Source of the DNA: Nocardia aurea
GTDB taxonomy: Bacteria > Actinomycetota > Actinomycetes > Mycobacteriales > Mycobacteriaceae
DNA length: 64,000 bases
Reading direction: 5' to 3'
NCBI RefSeq assembly: GCF_003123685.1
Contig: NZ_QCYJ01000137.1
Span: 1-64,000 of the forward strand
The position numbers were made by a program, and so were the translations under genes. Positions 24,653 through 32,885 of this stretch are shown piece by piece (the first letter of the stretch is position 1; each line of letters begins with the position of its first letter). Below the pieces are notes generated by a model. The model made no database searches. It was given only the letters and a program-made list of their open reading frames with translations, and was not told the DNA's origin.

Positions 24653-25339
24653 TCACTTCGGCGTCTGCCGAGAGTCCGCGATCCCGGCGAGGATGCGGCG
24701 CAAACCGTAGGAGAACTGCTCGGCCGGACTCGGGTCGAGGGCTTCGGTCATGCGCGAAACCTGGGGGTATGCGCCGCTTTCGACGACCTTGCGCAGGTAG
24801 GGGGCGACCGCGGCGCGCCACTGCTCCTCGGTGTGACCGGTACGCCGCTGGGTCTGTTTCTCCGCGAGTTCACGCATGACCGCGCCGCGCACGTAGTCCC
24901 TGATCAGTCCGACGGCCGAGGCCGCGTCGGCGATGTCGGAGGTGAGCGGAGCCGCCGCGCAGAGGGCATGCTCCAAGCCGCGCAGCCAGTTCGGGCCGAG
25001 CAGTGGTCGGGTGGCCAGCAGCGGGGCGAGCCAGGTGTGGCGAAGCCACAGCGCGCGCTCGTGGTGGGCGTACGCGTCGAGGTCGGCGCGCCAGTCTCCC
25101 GTCAGCGGCGCGTGGTCGTCGTGCACCGCGTCGGCCATCAGGTCGAGCAGGTCGTCGCGGCTGTCCACGTAGCGGTAGAGCGTGGTCGTGCCGGTCGACA
25201 ACTCGGCGGCGACGCGGCGCATCGACAGCGCGTCGAGTCCCTCGGCGTCGGCGATGGCGACGGAGGCGTTCACGACGCGTTCCACGCTCAGTGCCTGCCT
25301 TTTCGGCTGGTACGGCTCACGTTCCCAGATAAGCGGCAT
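24653..25339 (-). CDS. TetR regulator of FAD monooxygenase
   Basis: A 228-residue regulator of the TetR class proper (TetR_C type ligand domain). HTH: LSVERVVNASVAIADAEGLDALSMRRVAAELSTGTTTLYRYVDSRDDLLDL (positions 25145-25294), with recognition helix STGTTTLYRYV. The C-terminal domain begins PLTGDWRADLDAYAHHERALWLRHTW and resembles TetR_C domains that bind polyketide-like or tetracycline-like ligands. The divergent gene encodes a FAD monooxygenase of the tetracycline/aromatic hydroxylase type; a perfect 14-bp-arm palindrome overlaps its start codon. The pair therefore looks like an inducible detoxification switch (inference). Confidence 0.88.
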   Translation of the reverse strand: MPLIWEREPYQPKRQALSVERVVNASVAIADAEGLDALSMRRVAAELSTGTTTLYRYVDSRDDLLDLMADAVHDDHAPLTGDWRADLDAYAHHERALWLRHTWLAPLLATRPLLGPNWLRGLEHALCAAAPLTSDIADAASAVGLIRDYVRGAVMRELAEKQTQRRTGHTEEQWRAAVAPYLRKVVESGAYPQVSRMTEALDPSPAEQFSYGLRRILAGIADSRQTPK

Positions 25340-25374
25340 GGGCAGAGTCTACCGAGTCGGATACAGTGTTCCCA
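25339..25374 (+). promoter_or_regulatory. Putative leaderless promoter of FAD monooxygenase
   Basis: A -35-like TGGGCA (25339-25344), a 17-nt spacer and a -10-like TACAGT (25362-25367) place the expected transcription start on the A of the ATG at 25374. No ribosome binding site is present, consistent with a leaderless mRNA. The -10 lies within the operator. Confidence 0.45.
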
Positions 25375-25393
25375 TGAACGGGAACACTGTATC
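25360..25393. promoter_or_regulatory. Perfect palindromic operator over start codon
   Basis: GATACAGTGTTCCC and GGGAACACTGTATC are exact reverse complements (14-nt arms) separated by ATGAAC, whose ATG is the start codon of the monooxygenase. A bound TetR dimer would block both -10 and start. Confidence 0.8.
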
Positions 25394-26807
25394 CACAGAG
25401 GTGTTGATCGCGGGTGGCGGATCGGTCGGGCTGATGCTCGCGGTGCTGCTGCGCCACCACGGCATCGAGCCCCTGGTCGTCGAGGAGAAACCGGAACTCT
25501 CGCCCCACCCCCGCGCCACCGGCATCGGGTCACGGTCGGTGGAGATCCTGCGCGAGGTCGGCCTGGATCACGCCGTCAACGACGCCGCCGTCGATTTGCG
25601 GGCGGGCAAGATCAGAGGACGCACACTCGCCGAGGCCGACTTCACCGAAAACGCGCAGTGGAAGACGACAACCGCGGCCGCGCTCACCTACACACCGGCC
25701 CGGATCCGCGGCACCTGCGCGCAGAACCGACTCGACCGCGTGCTGGTCACCAAGGCCGGACACGTGCAGTTCGGCGTCGCGCTCGACTCGTTCGAGCAGG
25801 ACTCCGACGGCGTCACGGCAACCCTGTCGGACGGGCGTGTCGCGCGAGCACGCTACCTGGTGGCGGCCGACGGGGTTCGCAGCCGGATTCGACAGATCCT
25901 CGACATCGGCCTCACCGGGCCCGGCGCGATCGGGCACGAGACCACCAGTGTTCTGTTCGACGCCGATCTGCGTCCGCGTACACCGTTCGCCATGTGCAAT
26001 ATCGAACATCCGGACGCGACCGGCCTGCTGGTGACCGTCGACGGCGTACGCGAGTGGGTGTTCCTCACCCGTCTCGACACCGAGCCGACTCCCGAACTCA
26101 TCCGGACAGCGGTCGGCGACCCGTCGATCGAGGTACAGATCCGCGGTGTGCTGCGATTCCGAGGACGCGGCCACGTGGCCGATCGGCTCTCCGTCGGGCG
26201 GGTCTTCCTGGTGGGCGACGCGGCGCACGCGATCCCCCCATTGGGCGCGTTCGGGTTGAACACCGGAATCGCCGACGCGCACAACCTGGCATGGAAACTC
26301 GCGCACGTGCTGCGCGGCGAAGCCGAGCCCGAATTACTCGAGACCTATCACGCCGAACGCCATCCGGTGGCCCTCATGACGATGGAGCAGGCGCACCTGC
26401 GATTCAACGATCCGTCCCTGCACTGGGGCAAGGACATGGCAGAGGCACGCAAGGCAGCGGGGGCGATCAACGCGCCGGTGGTGCACATGGGCTACCGGTA
26501 CGGCGGCGCGGAACTCCCCTCCACCGAGGACGTCGCCCTCGACCTCGACGGATCGCCGGGATCGCGGCTGCCGCACATGTGGGTAGGCGACGGAGTGTCC
26601 ACGCTGGATCTCGTCGGATCGCGGTGGTGCGTACTCACGGCCGATCCCAGTGTGAGAACCGATATTCCGGTGCATGTCGTCGATGGCTGGCCGTACGGGA
26701 CGGTGCTGGTCCGCCCCGATGGTTTCGTGAGCCGTTCGTACAGCCAGCACACCGATCCGCGCTGTCAGCCGCGGATTCCAGGCCCAGGACAGCTGACGCG
26801 CGGTTGA
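25374..26807 (+). CDS. FAD-dependent aromatic monooxygenase
   Basis: A 477-residue group A flavoprotein hydroxylase (PHBH fold, FAD_binding_3). The dinucleotide motif is GGGSVG at residues 14-19, the DG motif is VAADGVRSRIRQ, and the GD motif is VGDAAHAIPPLGAFGLNTGIADAHNLAWKLAHVL. The C-terminal ~90 residues are a thioredoxin-like tail, as in phenol or polyketide hydroxylases (RWCVLTADPSVRTDIPVHVVDGW..VLVRPDGFVSRS). Relatives hydroxylate phenols, anthracyclines, rifampicin or tetracyclines. The divergent TetR regulator with an operator on the start codon suggests ligand-induced expression. Confidence 0.88.
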   Translation: MNGNTVSTEVLIAGGGSVGLMLAVLLRHHGIEPLVVEEKPELSPHPRATGIGSRSVEILREVGLDHAVNDAAVDLRAGKIRGRTLAEADFTENAQWKTTTAAALTYTPARIRGTCAQNRLDRVLVTKAGHVQFGVALDSFEQDSDGVTATLSDGRVARARYLVAADGVRSRIRQILDIGLTGPGAIGHETTSVLFDADLRPRTPFAMCNIEHPDATGLLVTVDGVREWVFLTRLDTEPTPELIRTAVGDPSIEVQIRGVLRFRGRGHVADRLSVGRVFLVGDAAHAIPPLGAFGLNTGIADAHNLAWKLAHVLRGEAEPELLETYHAERHPVALMTMEQAHLRFNDPSLHWGKDMAEARKAAGAINAPVVHMGYRYGGAELPSTEDVALDLDGSPGSRLPHMWVGDGVSTLDLVGSRWCVLTADPSVRTDIPVHVVDGWPYGTVLVRPDGFVSRSYSQHTDPRCQPRIPGPGQLTRG

Positions 26808-26877
26808 CGGCGGACCCGACGACGACCTACCTTGGTTCACATGTTTACTACTTTGCGCACGGTCGGTTGACGCGACG

Positions 26878-27969
26878 ATGAAATTCCTCGCGAGCACCCT
26901 GGTTCCCAAGCACAGCACCGGATTCGCCCAGCAGCCGCTGAGCCAACGGGCCCGTTTCCGCGAAGTCGTCGAACTGGCCCGATGGGCCGAAGACATCGGC
27001 TACGACGCGTTCGGCGTCGGCGAACGACACAATCCGGCGCTGCTGTCGTCCTCCCCCGCGGTCATCCTGTCCCACATCGCCGCGCGGACCCGCCGCATTC
27101 GGCTGGTGACCACCGTCGCGGTGCTCTCACTGACCGATCCGGTGCGTTCGGCCGAGGACTACGCGACCCTCGACCATCTCAGCGACGGACGTCTCGACCT
27201 GATCATCGGTAAAGGCGGCGACGCGGTCGCTCCCTCGGTGTTCCGGATCGACCAGGCGGACCTGTGGGACCGGCTCGAGGAGGGCTACGAGTTGGTCCGC
27301 AGACTCTGGCGCGAAGAGGATGTGCACTGGCAGGGACGATTCCGGCCACCGCTGTCCGGCGCGACGATCGAACCTCATCCGCTGCAACAGCCCGCACCCC
27401 GCGTCTGGCACGGATCGGCCACCAGCCGTCGGTCCACCGAATTGGCCGCGCGGTGGGGCGATCCGCTCTATTCCGCGAACGGCCTCGGACGCGACGAGAC
27501 CTATCTCGACCTGGTACGTCACTACCGTGAACGCCTGGCCCACCACGGCCATGATGCCGACGCCGCGGTGGTCGCGGTCGGGGTCCACTCCCCCATCATC
27601 ACCGACCGATCCCAGGATGCCCTCGCCATCGCCCGACCTATCTTCGAAGCTTCTGTGCGCGAACATTTCTCCGACCGCTCGCGTTTTCCGTTCGACTCCC
27701 TCGAGGATTTCGTCGAGAACGGCTCGGCACTCGTCGGTACCGCGGAGCAGATCACCGAGAAACTGCTGCGCACGCACGCGAAGTTCGGCAACCAGGTCTT
27801 CGGCGTGGGCGTCGAGGGCTTCTTCTCTACCTACACAACAGATCTCGCGACAACGAAGGGCTACCTCGAACGGTTCTTCGGTGAGGTCGCGCCGATCCTG
27901 CGCGTCGAGATACCCAACACCCTGTGGACGCCCGAGCCGGAATCCGGCGATCTGCCGATCACCGCATGA
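26878..27969 (+). CDS. LLM class flavin-dependent oxidoreductase
   Basis: A 363-residue bacterial-luciferase-like TIM-barrel flavoprotein using FMN or F420. Family blocks are FREVVELARWAEDIGYDAFGVGERHNPALLSSSP, HIAARTRRIRLVTTVAVLSLTDPVRSAEDYATLDHLSDGRLDLIIGKGG (27073-27219), then LWREEDVHWQGRFRPPL and the late VGTAEQITEKLLRTHAKFGNQVFGVGVEG. It contains the conserved LS-GR-L motif. The substrate is unknown; relatives are monooxygenases or F420-dependent dehydrogenases. It overlaps the MarR gene by ATGA, so the two are coupled. It follows the FAD monooxygenase after 70 bp on the same strand. Confidence 0.88.
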   Translation: MKFLASTLVPKHSTGFAQQPLSQRARFREVVELARWAEDIGYDAFGVGERHNPALLSSSPAVILSHIAARTRRIRLVTTVAVLSLTDPVRSAEDYATLDHLSDGRLDLIIGKGGDAVAPSVFRIDQADLWDRLEEGYELVRRLWREEDVHWQGRFRPPLSGATIEPHPLQQPAPRVWHGSATSRRSTELAARWGDPLYSANGLGRDETYLDLVRHYRERLAHHGHDADAAVVAVGVHSPIITDRSQDALAIARPIFEASVREHFSDRSRFPFDSLEDFVENGSALVGTAEQITEKLLRTHAKFGNQVFGVGVEGFFSTYTTDLATTKGYLERFFGEVAPILRVEIPNTLWTPEPESGDLPITA

Positions 27970-28469
27970 CCGAACCGCCGTCGTCCTCCGACACCGGGGA
28001 ACACAGGTTTCCGGTGGCGTCCGCACAGGAGTGGAAGCTGTGGACGAGCTTCTTCCCGATGGAGAGCGAACTGTGGCAATGGCTCAGCCGCAGACTCCGC
28101 GACGACACCGATCTCTCCGAGGCCGACTGGCAGGTACTCGACGCCCTCGGCAACACACCCGGTCACCTCATGCGTGCCTTCGAACTCGCCGAACGCACCA
28201 ATTCCAGCAAGAGCCGACTACATCAGCACGCGGCACGGATGACCAAACGCGGCCTCCTGCAACAGCATCCGGCTCCCGACGACGCACGCGGCACGGTGAT
28301 CGGCCTCACCGCCGACGGTCTGGCCCGCTTCCGCACAGCGCAGAGCCACCGCGCCCGCCACATCCGCGAAGCACTGATCGATGCCCTGTCCCCCGAAGAG
28401 GTCGACCTGCTCATCGAAATGTCGACCAAGATCCGCCGAAACCTTCGCGACCTCGGCACCGCGCATTGA
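27966..28469 (+). CDS. MarR family regulator
   Basis: A 167-residue winged-helix regulator of the MarR type. The N-terminal dimer helix FFPMESELWQWLSRRLRDD precedes the DNA-binding part: SEADWQVLDALG, RAFELAERTNSSKSRLHQHAARMTKRGLLQQHPAPDDARGTVIGLTADG (28176-28322). The D-x-R wing is DDARG. It starts inside the stop codon of the LLM oxidoreductase gene, so it probably controls the flavoenzyme operon to which it belongs. Confidence 0.87.
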   Translation: MTEPPSSSDTGEHRFPVASAQEWKLWTSFFPMESELWQWLSRRLRDDTDLSEADWQVLDALGNTPGHLMRAFELAERTNSSKSRLHQHAARMTKRGLLQQHPAPDDARGTVIGLTADGLARFRTAQSHRARHIREALIDALSPEEVDLLIEMSTKIRRNLRDLGTAH

Positions 28470-28596
28470 CACGCCCGCCACGCCACGACGGCGCGCACGT
28501 CGTAGATCAACCCGAACCTGACCGCTCCCCGAACGACCTCACGAGCACGAATCGAGGCCCGGCGCGGTGACCCTTGTCGGCAATCCGGCCACGGTA

Positions 28597-29425
28597 CTAC
28601 GCCCTACATCGGCGCCTGGAAACCGCCGATCTTCGGAAGTCCGACAGTCGCTCGTGGCGCGCGGGCGGCAGGGCGAGGTGGTGGGCGACGCCATGGGTCA
28701 GCGGGTCCGGTCCGGCCATCACGTCGAGCAGCAGCGTGAGGTCGCGGGCGGTGCGCGCCATCGGGCCGACGACCGCGAGGTCGAGGTCGATCGGTAAGCC
28801 GGGCGCGGGCGGCGCGACCATGCCGCGGGTCGGCGCCAGCCCGAGTGTCGGCTTGTGCGCGTAGACGCCGCAGAAATGCGCGGGGGTGCGCAGTGAACCG
28901 GCGAGGTCGGAGCCGATGGACAGCGCGCCGAATCCGGACGCGAGGGCGGCCGCCGAACCTCCGGACGACCCACCGGAGGTGCGGGTGTGGTCCCACGGAT
29001 TGTTGGTGGTGCCGTAGATCTCGTTGAAGCTCTAAATATCTCGCAACATCAACGGCACATTTGTCTTACCGAGTATCACCGCACCGGCGGCCTTCAGCCT
29101 CGACACCTGGACCGCGTCCTCGGTCGGCACATGGTCCGCGTACTGCGGCATGCCCCAGGTCGTGGGCAGCCCGGCCATGTCGTAGGACTCCTTGACCGTC
29201 ACCGGGATACCGAGCAGCGGCCGATCCGCACCGCGGGCGCGCGCCCGGTCGGCACGACGCGCGGTGGCCCGCGCACGATCGAAGTCCGGTACACAAATCG
29301 CGTTGATCACCTCGTCGTCGCGCTCGATGCGGGCGATCGCCTCGTCGGTCAGTTCCACCGAGGTCACCTCACCTGCACGCAAGGCGGCCGAAAGCTCCTC
29401 GGCCGATCGAAAAATTCCACTCCAT
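28597..29425 (-). pseudogene. Amidase, broken by three lesions
   Basis: Remnant of an amidase-signature (AS) family hydrolase. Preserved are FRSAEELSAALRAGEVTSVELTDEAIARIE, PLLGIPVTVKESYDMAG with the catalytic Lys, GKTNVPLML, NEIYGTTNNPWD, and the Ser-rich SGGSSGGSAAALASG with both catalytic serines. Three defects are visible. An extra T in a T-run after ATGGAGTGGAA (near 29411) shifts the frame just behind the ancestral start at 29425. An in-frame TAG replaces the expected CAG in LMLRDI-stop-SFN (around 29032-29034). The gene also ends after ~265 residues where homologues run to about 500. The downstream part is unrecognisable. Confidence 0.85.
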
Positions 29426-29652
29426 GAATTCGACGCTACCGGCGTGCCGCGGAGGCCATAAAATGCCGCTTCGCACAAGCACGCACGCGATACCGGCCGA
29501 CCCGCTCGGATCGGGCATGTGCGGATGGGCTGCTCGTGACACCTCGGCGAGGTCATCGCTATCGTGAAGGTCAAGGTCGGCACTCGGTCACGACTGGACC
29601 CGGACCCACCTGGCAGAGTCGACTCGCGAAACGGAAAGAACGGCGTCGGATC

Positions 29653-30081
29653 ATGGCAGAAGACCTGACCGTGACTCGGGCGCTGGTGATCCCCGCACCC
29701 GAGTTGCGCGAACGGTTCTCCCGGTCGTCCGGTCCCGGCGGACAGCACGTCAACACCACCGACAGCCGGGTCGAGCTGTCGTTCGACCTCGCCAACTCGC
29801 CCTCGGTGCCGGAACGGCTGCGCACCCGGATGCTCGAGCGCCTGGGCACCCGCCTGGTCAACGGGGTGCTCACGATCGCCGCGTCCGAGCACCGCGCACA
29901 ACTACAGAATCGCGCCGCGGCCCGCGAGCGCCTGGCCTCGCTCCTGCGCGACGCCGCTGCCGCCCCGCCACCTGTCCGCCGCGCCACCAAGCCCTCGCAC
30001 GGCGCGAAGGAACGACGCATCTCCGCGAAGAAGCGGCGCGGCGTCACCAAACGCAACCGCCGCATCTCCCCGGACGACTAG
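29653..30081 (+). CDS. arfB: ArfB-type ribosome rescue peptidyl-tRNA hydrolase
   Basis: A 142-residue class I release-factor-like protein (YaeJ/ArfB), which frees ribosomes stalled on mRNAs lacking a stop codon by hydrolysing the peptidyl-tRNA. The catalytic GGQ is at residues 29-31 within FSRSSGPGGQHVNTTDSRVEL. There is no codon-recognition domain. The required C-terminal basic tail is present: KPSHGAKERRISAKKRRGVTKRNRR, which in known members enters the empty mRNA channel. Length matches the family. The ATG at 29653 is chosen over 29536 because it starts the conserved LTVTRALVIPAPEL strand. Confidence 0.92.
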   Translation: MAEDLTVTRALVIPAPELRERFSRSSGPGGQHVNTTDSRVELSFDLANSPSVPERLRTRMLERLGTRLVNGVLTIAASEHRAQLQNRAAARERLASLLRDAAAAPPPVRRATKPSHGAKERRISAKKRRGVTKRNRRISPDD

Positions 30082-30220
30082 TTCTGTCTCGAGGTGGTGC
30101 GGGTGAGGCATGAAAGATCGCCCGGCACAAGCCCCCGGAACATTGGACTCCTCGCGCGGTAATACCGGGGGCGAACAGGCGATATACATGCGTCGGTGGG
30201 ATACAACATCAGGGGGAAAC

Positions 30221-31081
30221 ATGCGACTTCAGCGATTCGTCAACACGGCGTTCATCGTCTGCGCGGTGGCGGCGCTCGCCGCATGCGAGGGCGGCGGGAC
30301 GAGCACTTCGCAGACGGGGGCGTCGCAGTCCGGATCGACCGTCAGCTCGACGGCGCCGCGCTCGAGCACCACCCCGCCGTCGGCCCCGGCATCGTCACCA
30401 CCGGCAGCGTCTCCCACGACAGCGTCTCCCACGACAGCGTCACCCACGACTTCGGCCACCGGCGCCCCTGGGGCACCTGCCACCGAACCCGCGTCGACTG
30501 CCGGATCGGGCACGGTCGTGCTGCGCACCGTCACCGTCGGCGGTGTCGCGGTGCCGAATGTGCCTGTGCGCCTGGCACGTTACGCACCGTGTGGTCCCGC
30601 CTCACGGGATCTACCGGAGGGAACTCCTGAGGTCGAGCGCTGGACGGGCACGACCGACGCCGACGGGCGGAGCACGTTCACGGTGCCGGTGGGCTGCTAC
30701 CACTTCGGCATGACCCCGCCGCCCGGCTCCGACCCCGTGCCGGAGGGAATGCACACCCTCTTCGTGACGACCGACGGCGAATCGGTCACCGGCTCATTGC
30801 GTTTCGAGGATGCCGCGCCGACGTCGAATTGCGATCCCCAGAGCATCGTCGGGCACCTCGAACTCGCCGACTATCAGCGGACCGCGACCGCGACGGTGCG
30901 CGAATGCGACGGCACCTGGGCGGTCATCGCGTGGGACGTGCCGGGCGACAGCCAGCGCATCGTGTGGCGGGCGGCCTCGCGCTGGGCCACGTATGTGGTC
31001 TTCCCGCACGACCGGTGCTGGACGCAGGCGAAGGGCGACGGCGCGCCGGACATGCTGGAGCGATACTTCACCGCGTGCTGA
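30221..31081 (+). CDS. Lipoprotein with Pro/Ser/Thr repeat linker
   Basis: A 286-residue exported lipoprotein of unknown function. Signal peptide 1-21 ends in the lipobox LAAC, with Cys22 lipidated. Residues ~25-95 are a Ser/Thr/Pro/Ala-rich linker containing three SPTTA-type pentapeptides encoded by a perfect 15-bp tandem repeat. The C-terminal ~190 residues are folded. The first part (VVLRTVTVGGVAVPNVPVRL..DADGRSTFTVPVGCYHFGM) resembles a carboxypeptidase-regulatory or Cna-B-like beta-sandwich; the second is cysteine-containing (SNCDPQSIVGHL, VRECDGTWAVIAWD, DRCWTQAKGD, ending FTAC). The ATG at 30221 has AGGGGG upstream. Confidence 0.8.
   Translation: MRLQRFVNTAFIVCAVAALAACEGGGTSTSQTGASQSGSTVSSTAPRSSTTPPSAPASSPPAASPTTASPTTASPTTSATGAPGAPATEPASTAGSGTVVLRTVTVGGVAVPNVPVRLARYAPCGPASRDLPEGTPEVERWTGTTDADGRSTFTVPVGCYHFGMTPPPGSDPVPEGMHTLFVTTDGESVTGSLRFEDAAPTSNCDPQSIVGHLELADYQRTATATVRECDGTWAVIAWDVPGDSQRIVWRAASRWATYVVFPHDRCWTQAKGDGAPDMLERYFTAC
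30406..30450 (+). repeat. 15-bp tandem repeat in lipoprotein linker
   Basis: Three direct copies of AGCGTCTCCCACGAC, the third with one change (T to A). They keep the reading frame and encode the linker pentapeptide. Such in-frame repeats can change copy number by slippage. Confidence 0.85.
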
Positions 31082-31125
31082 GCGCTCACGCACTCCCGCG
31101 TCGTGCTCGAGCGGCGAACTGTCGA

Positions 31126-32649
31126 TCAGTGTGACGCGGGTGGGATGCTCTGCTCGTATTGAAAGACGTTGTGGGGGTCGTACTTCGCCTTGATCCCGCG
31201 CAGCCGCTCGAAGTGCCGGCTCCCCCAGTAGGCGGTCGCCCACCCCTGCATTCCGACATTCGGCACGTTGACGTAAGCGCCGTCCACGTAGGGCCGCAGC
31301 GCCTGGCTGAACTCGGCGGTCCAGGCCTGGGCCTGCGAGGTCAGCGGGTCGCCGACGCCCGGTTCGGTGGAACGAGTGCCCCAGGCCGCGCCGATCTCGC
31401 TGTAGAAGAGCGCGTCGCGATGCGCGAACGCGGTGCCGCCGGGGGGCTCCCGCTCGATCGCCCCACCGAAGGCATCGACGAAGTAGTTGCTCTCCTCGCT
31501 CGGAGCGTTCCGCATGAAGTCGCCGATGATGTCGATCGCCTCCTTCGGGAACGGCTCTTCGACGAACTGCGAGAAGAACTTCCAGTTCGCGGGCTCTTGA
31601 TCGACCGGGAGCTGGGCTGCCGCGAAGAAATCGCCCCAGTTACCGACCTGCATCGTGACATCGGGCGTGCCGACCGACAAGATCGGAGCCAGCATCTCCG
31701 TGGCCTGTGCCGCTGTCCCGTCCGCGAGCCACGCGGACAACAAGATCTGGGACTTGCGGATCTCGACCTCGGATCCCAGACGGCTGTCGGCGTACGGCAC
31801 CGTGCGCTGCCACGCTTCGAAGACCTCGTACAGGTCCCCGAGTCCATCCCATGTCGCCTGCACCGAGGTGAGATGGTCGAGTGGATGCACCCGGTAGGTG
31901 AGTTGTGTGACGATCCCGAAGTTTCCGTTTCCCGCCCCGCGAAGTGCCCAGAGCAGGTCCGAGTTGTGCTGCAGGTCCGCGTTGATCACCTCGGCGCAGT
32001 CGGGACCCGAGGCGACGACGACCTCGGCCGCCAGCAGGCTGTCGCAGGCCATGCCGAGCCAGCGGTTGAGGGGCCCGAGGCCACCGCCCAGCGTTGCGCC
32101 GCACAAGCTCACGCTGCCCTCGCTCCCGGTGGTGACCGCGAAATTCTGCTTCGCGAGCGTCGTCACCGCTTCCAGTTGGGTCAGTCCGGCGCCGACCGTC
32201 GCGATACGGGCATCGGTGTCGATCCGCACCGATTTCATCCGGCTGACGTCGATCACGAGGCCGTTGTCGATATTCGACCAGCCTTCGAGGGCGTGACGGC
32301 CGCTCCGCACCCGCAGCGCGATGTCGTGCTGCCGCGCCCACGTCAGGGCGTTCACCACGTCCCGGGTCTCCTGCGCGAAGACGATGACCAGCGGATAGTG
32401 GGAAAAGAGCTGGTCCCAGCCGAGTCGCGCATCCGTGTACGACGCGTCACCGGGGCGTACGACGTCCCCGGTCAACGTCGCGGGCGGGCATTCCGGGTTT
32501 CCGGTCGGGTGGTCCGCGGCCACAACGTCCTGGGCGCTCGCGTCCGCGATATCCGGCGTGTCCGCGGCCGCGAGGCCCGAGACAACGACTGCTCCGGCGC
32601 CGGCAGCGGCCGACGCCCGCAACAGGTCACGGCGAGAAAGATCGCTCAA
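31126..32649 (-). CDS. Tat-exported BBE-type FAD-linked oxidase
   Basis: A 507-residue oxidoreductase of the VAO/PCMH fold with a berberine-bridge C-terminus. A twin-arginine signal (SRRDLLRASAAAGAGAVVVSGLAAA) shows folded export with cofactor. FAD-binding blocks are LVIVFAQETRDVVNALTWA, RVRSGRHALEGWSN with the His that usually carries 8-alpha-linked FAD, GAGLTQLEAV and LCGATLGGGLGPLNRWLGMACD, where a Cys could be the second covalent link. It ends with the BBE motif WGSRHFERLRGIKAKYDPHNVFQYEQSIPP. I place the start at a TTG (32649) behind GAGAGG, since no ATG or GTG gives an N-terminal Tat signal. Likely an oligosaccharide or small alcohol oxidase; substrate unknown. Confidence 0.87.
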   Translation of the reverse strand: MSDLSRRDLLRASAAAGAGAVVVSGLAAADTPDIADASAQDVVAADHPTGNPECPPATLTGDVVRPGDASYTDARLGWDQLFSHYPLVIVFAQETRDVVNALTWARQHDIALRVRSGRHALEGWSNIDNGLVIDVSRMKSVRIDTDARIATVGAGLTQLEAVTTLAKQNFAVTTGSEGSVSLCGATLGGGLGPLNRWLGMACDSLLAAEVVVASGPDCAEVINADLQHNSDLLWALRGAGNGNFGIVTQLTYRVHPLDHLTSVQATWDGLGDLYEVFEAWQRTVPYADSRLGSEVEIRKSQILLSAWLADGTAAQATEMLAPILSVGTPDVTMQVGNWGDFFAAAQLPVDQEPANWKFFSQFVEEPFPKEAIDIIGDFMRNAPSEESNYFVDAFGGAIEREPPGGTAFAHRDALFYSEIGAAWGTRSTEPGVGDPLTSQAQAWTAEFSQALRPYVDGAYVNVPNVGMQGWATAYWGSRHFERLRGIKAKYDPHNVFQYEQSIPPASH

Positions 32650-32885
32650 GGTCCAGATCCTCTCAATCGGGCTACGCCAGTACCCGGCCGCCGAGGGATT
32701 CTTACCCTCGCACCGCCGGGCGATCCTTGGTGGTCGACTCCCGCACGGTAACGGGGTGACGTGGCGGCGCGTCCCGACACGCCAATCGAGGATGGTGACG
32801 ACATCCGAACAAGGTTCCCGGCGGTGTCGGTCGACTCCCCACAACCGGCCGCTGACCGGACCGGGCGATCTCACCGCCCCGGCCC

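Noticed and set aside
30406..30450. CRISPR-like short repeats
   Set aside because: The copies are contiguous with no spacers and lie in frame inside a lipoprotein gene, so they are a coding tandem repeat.
31159..32751. 530-codon plus-strand open frame
   Set aside because: Antisense shadow of the Tat-exported FAD oxidase; no domain recognisable.
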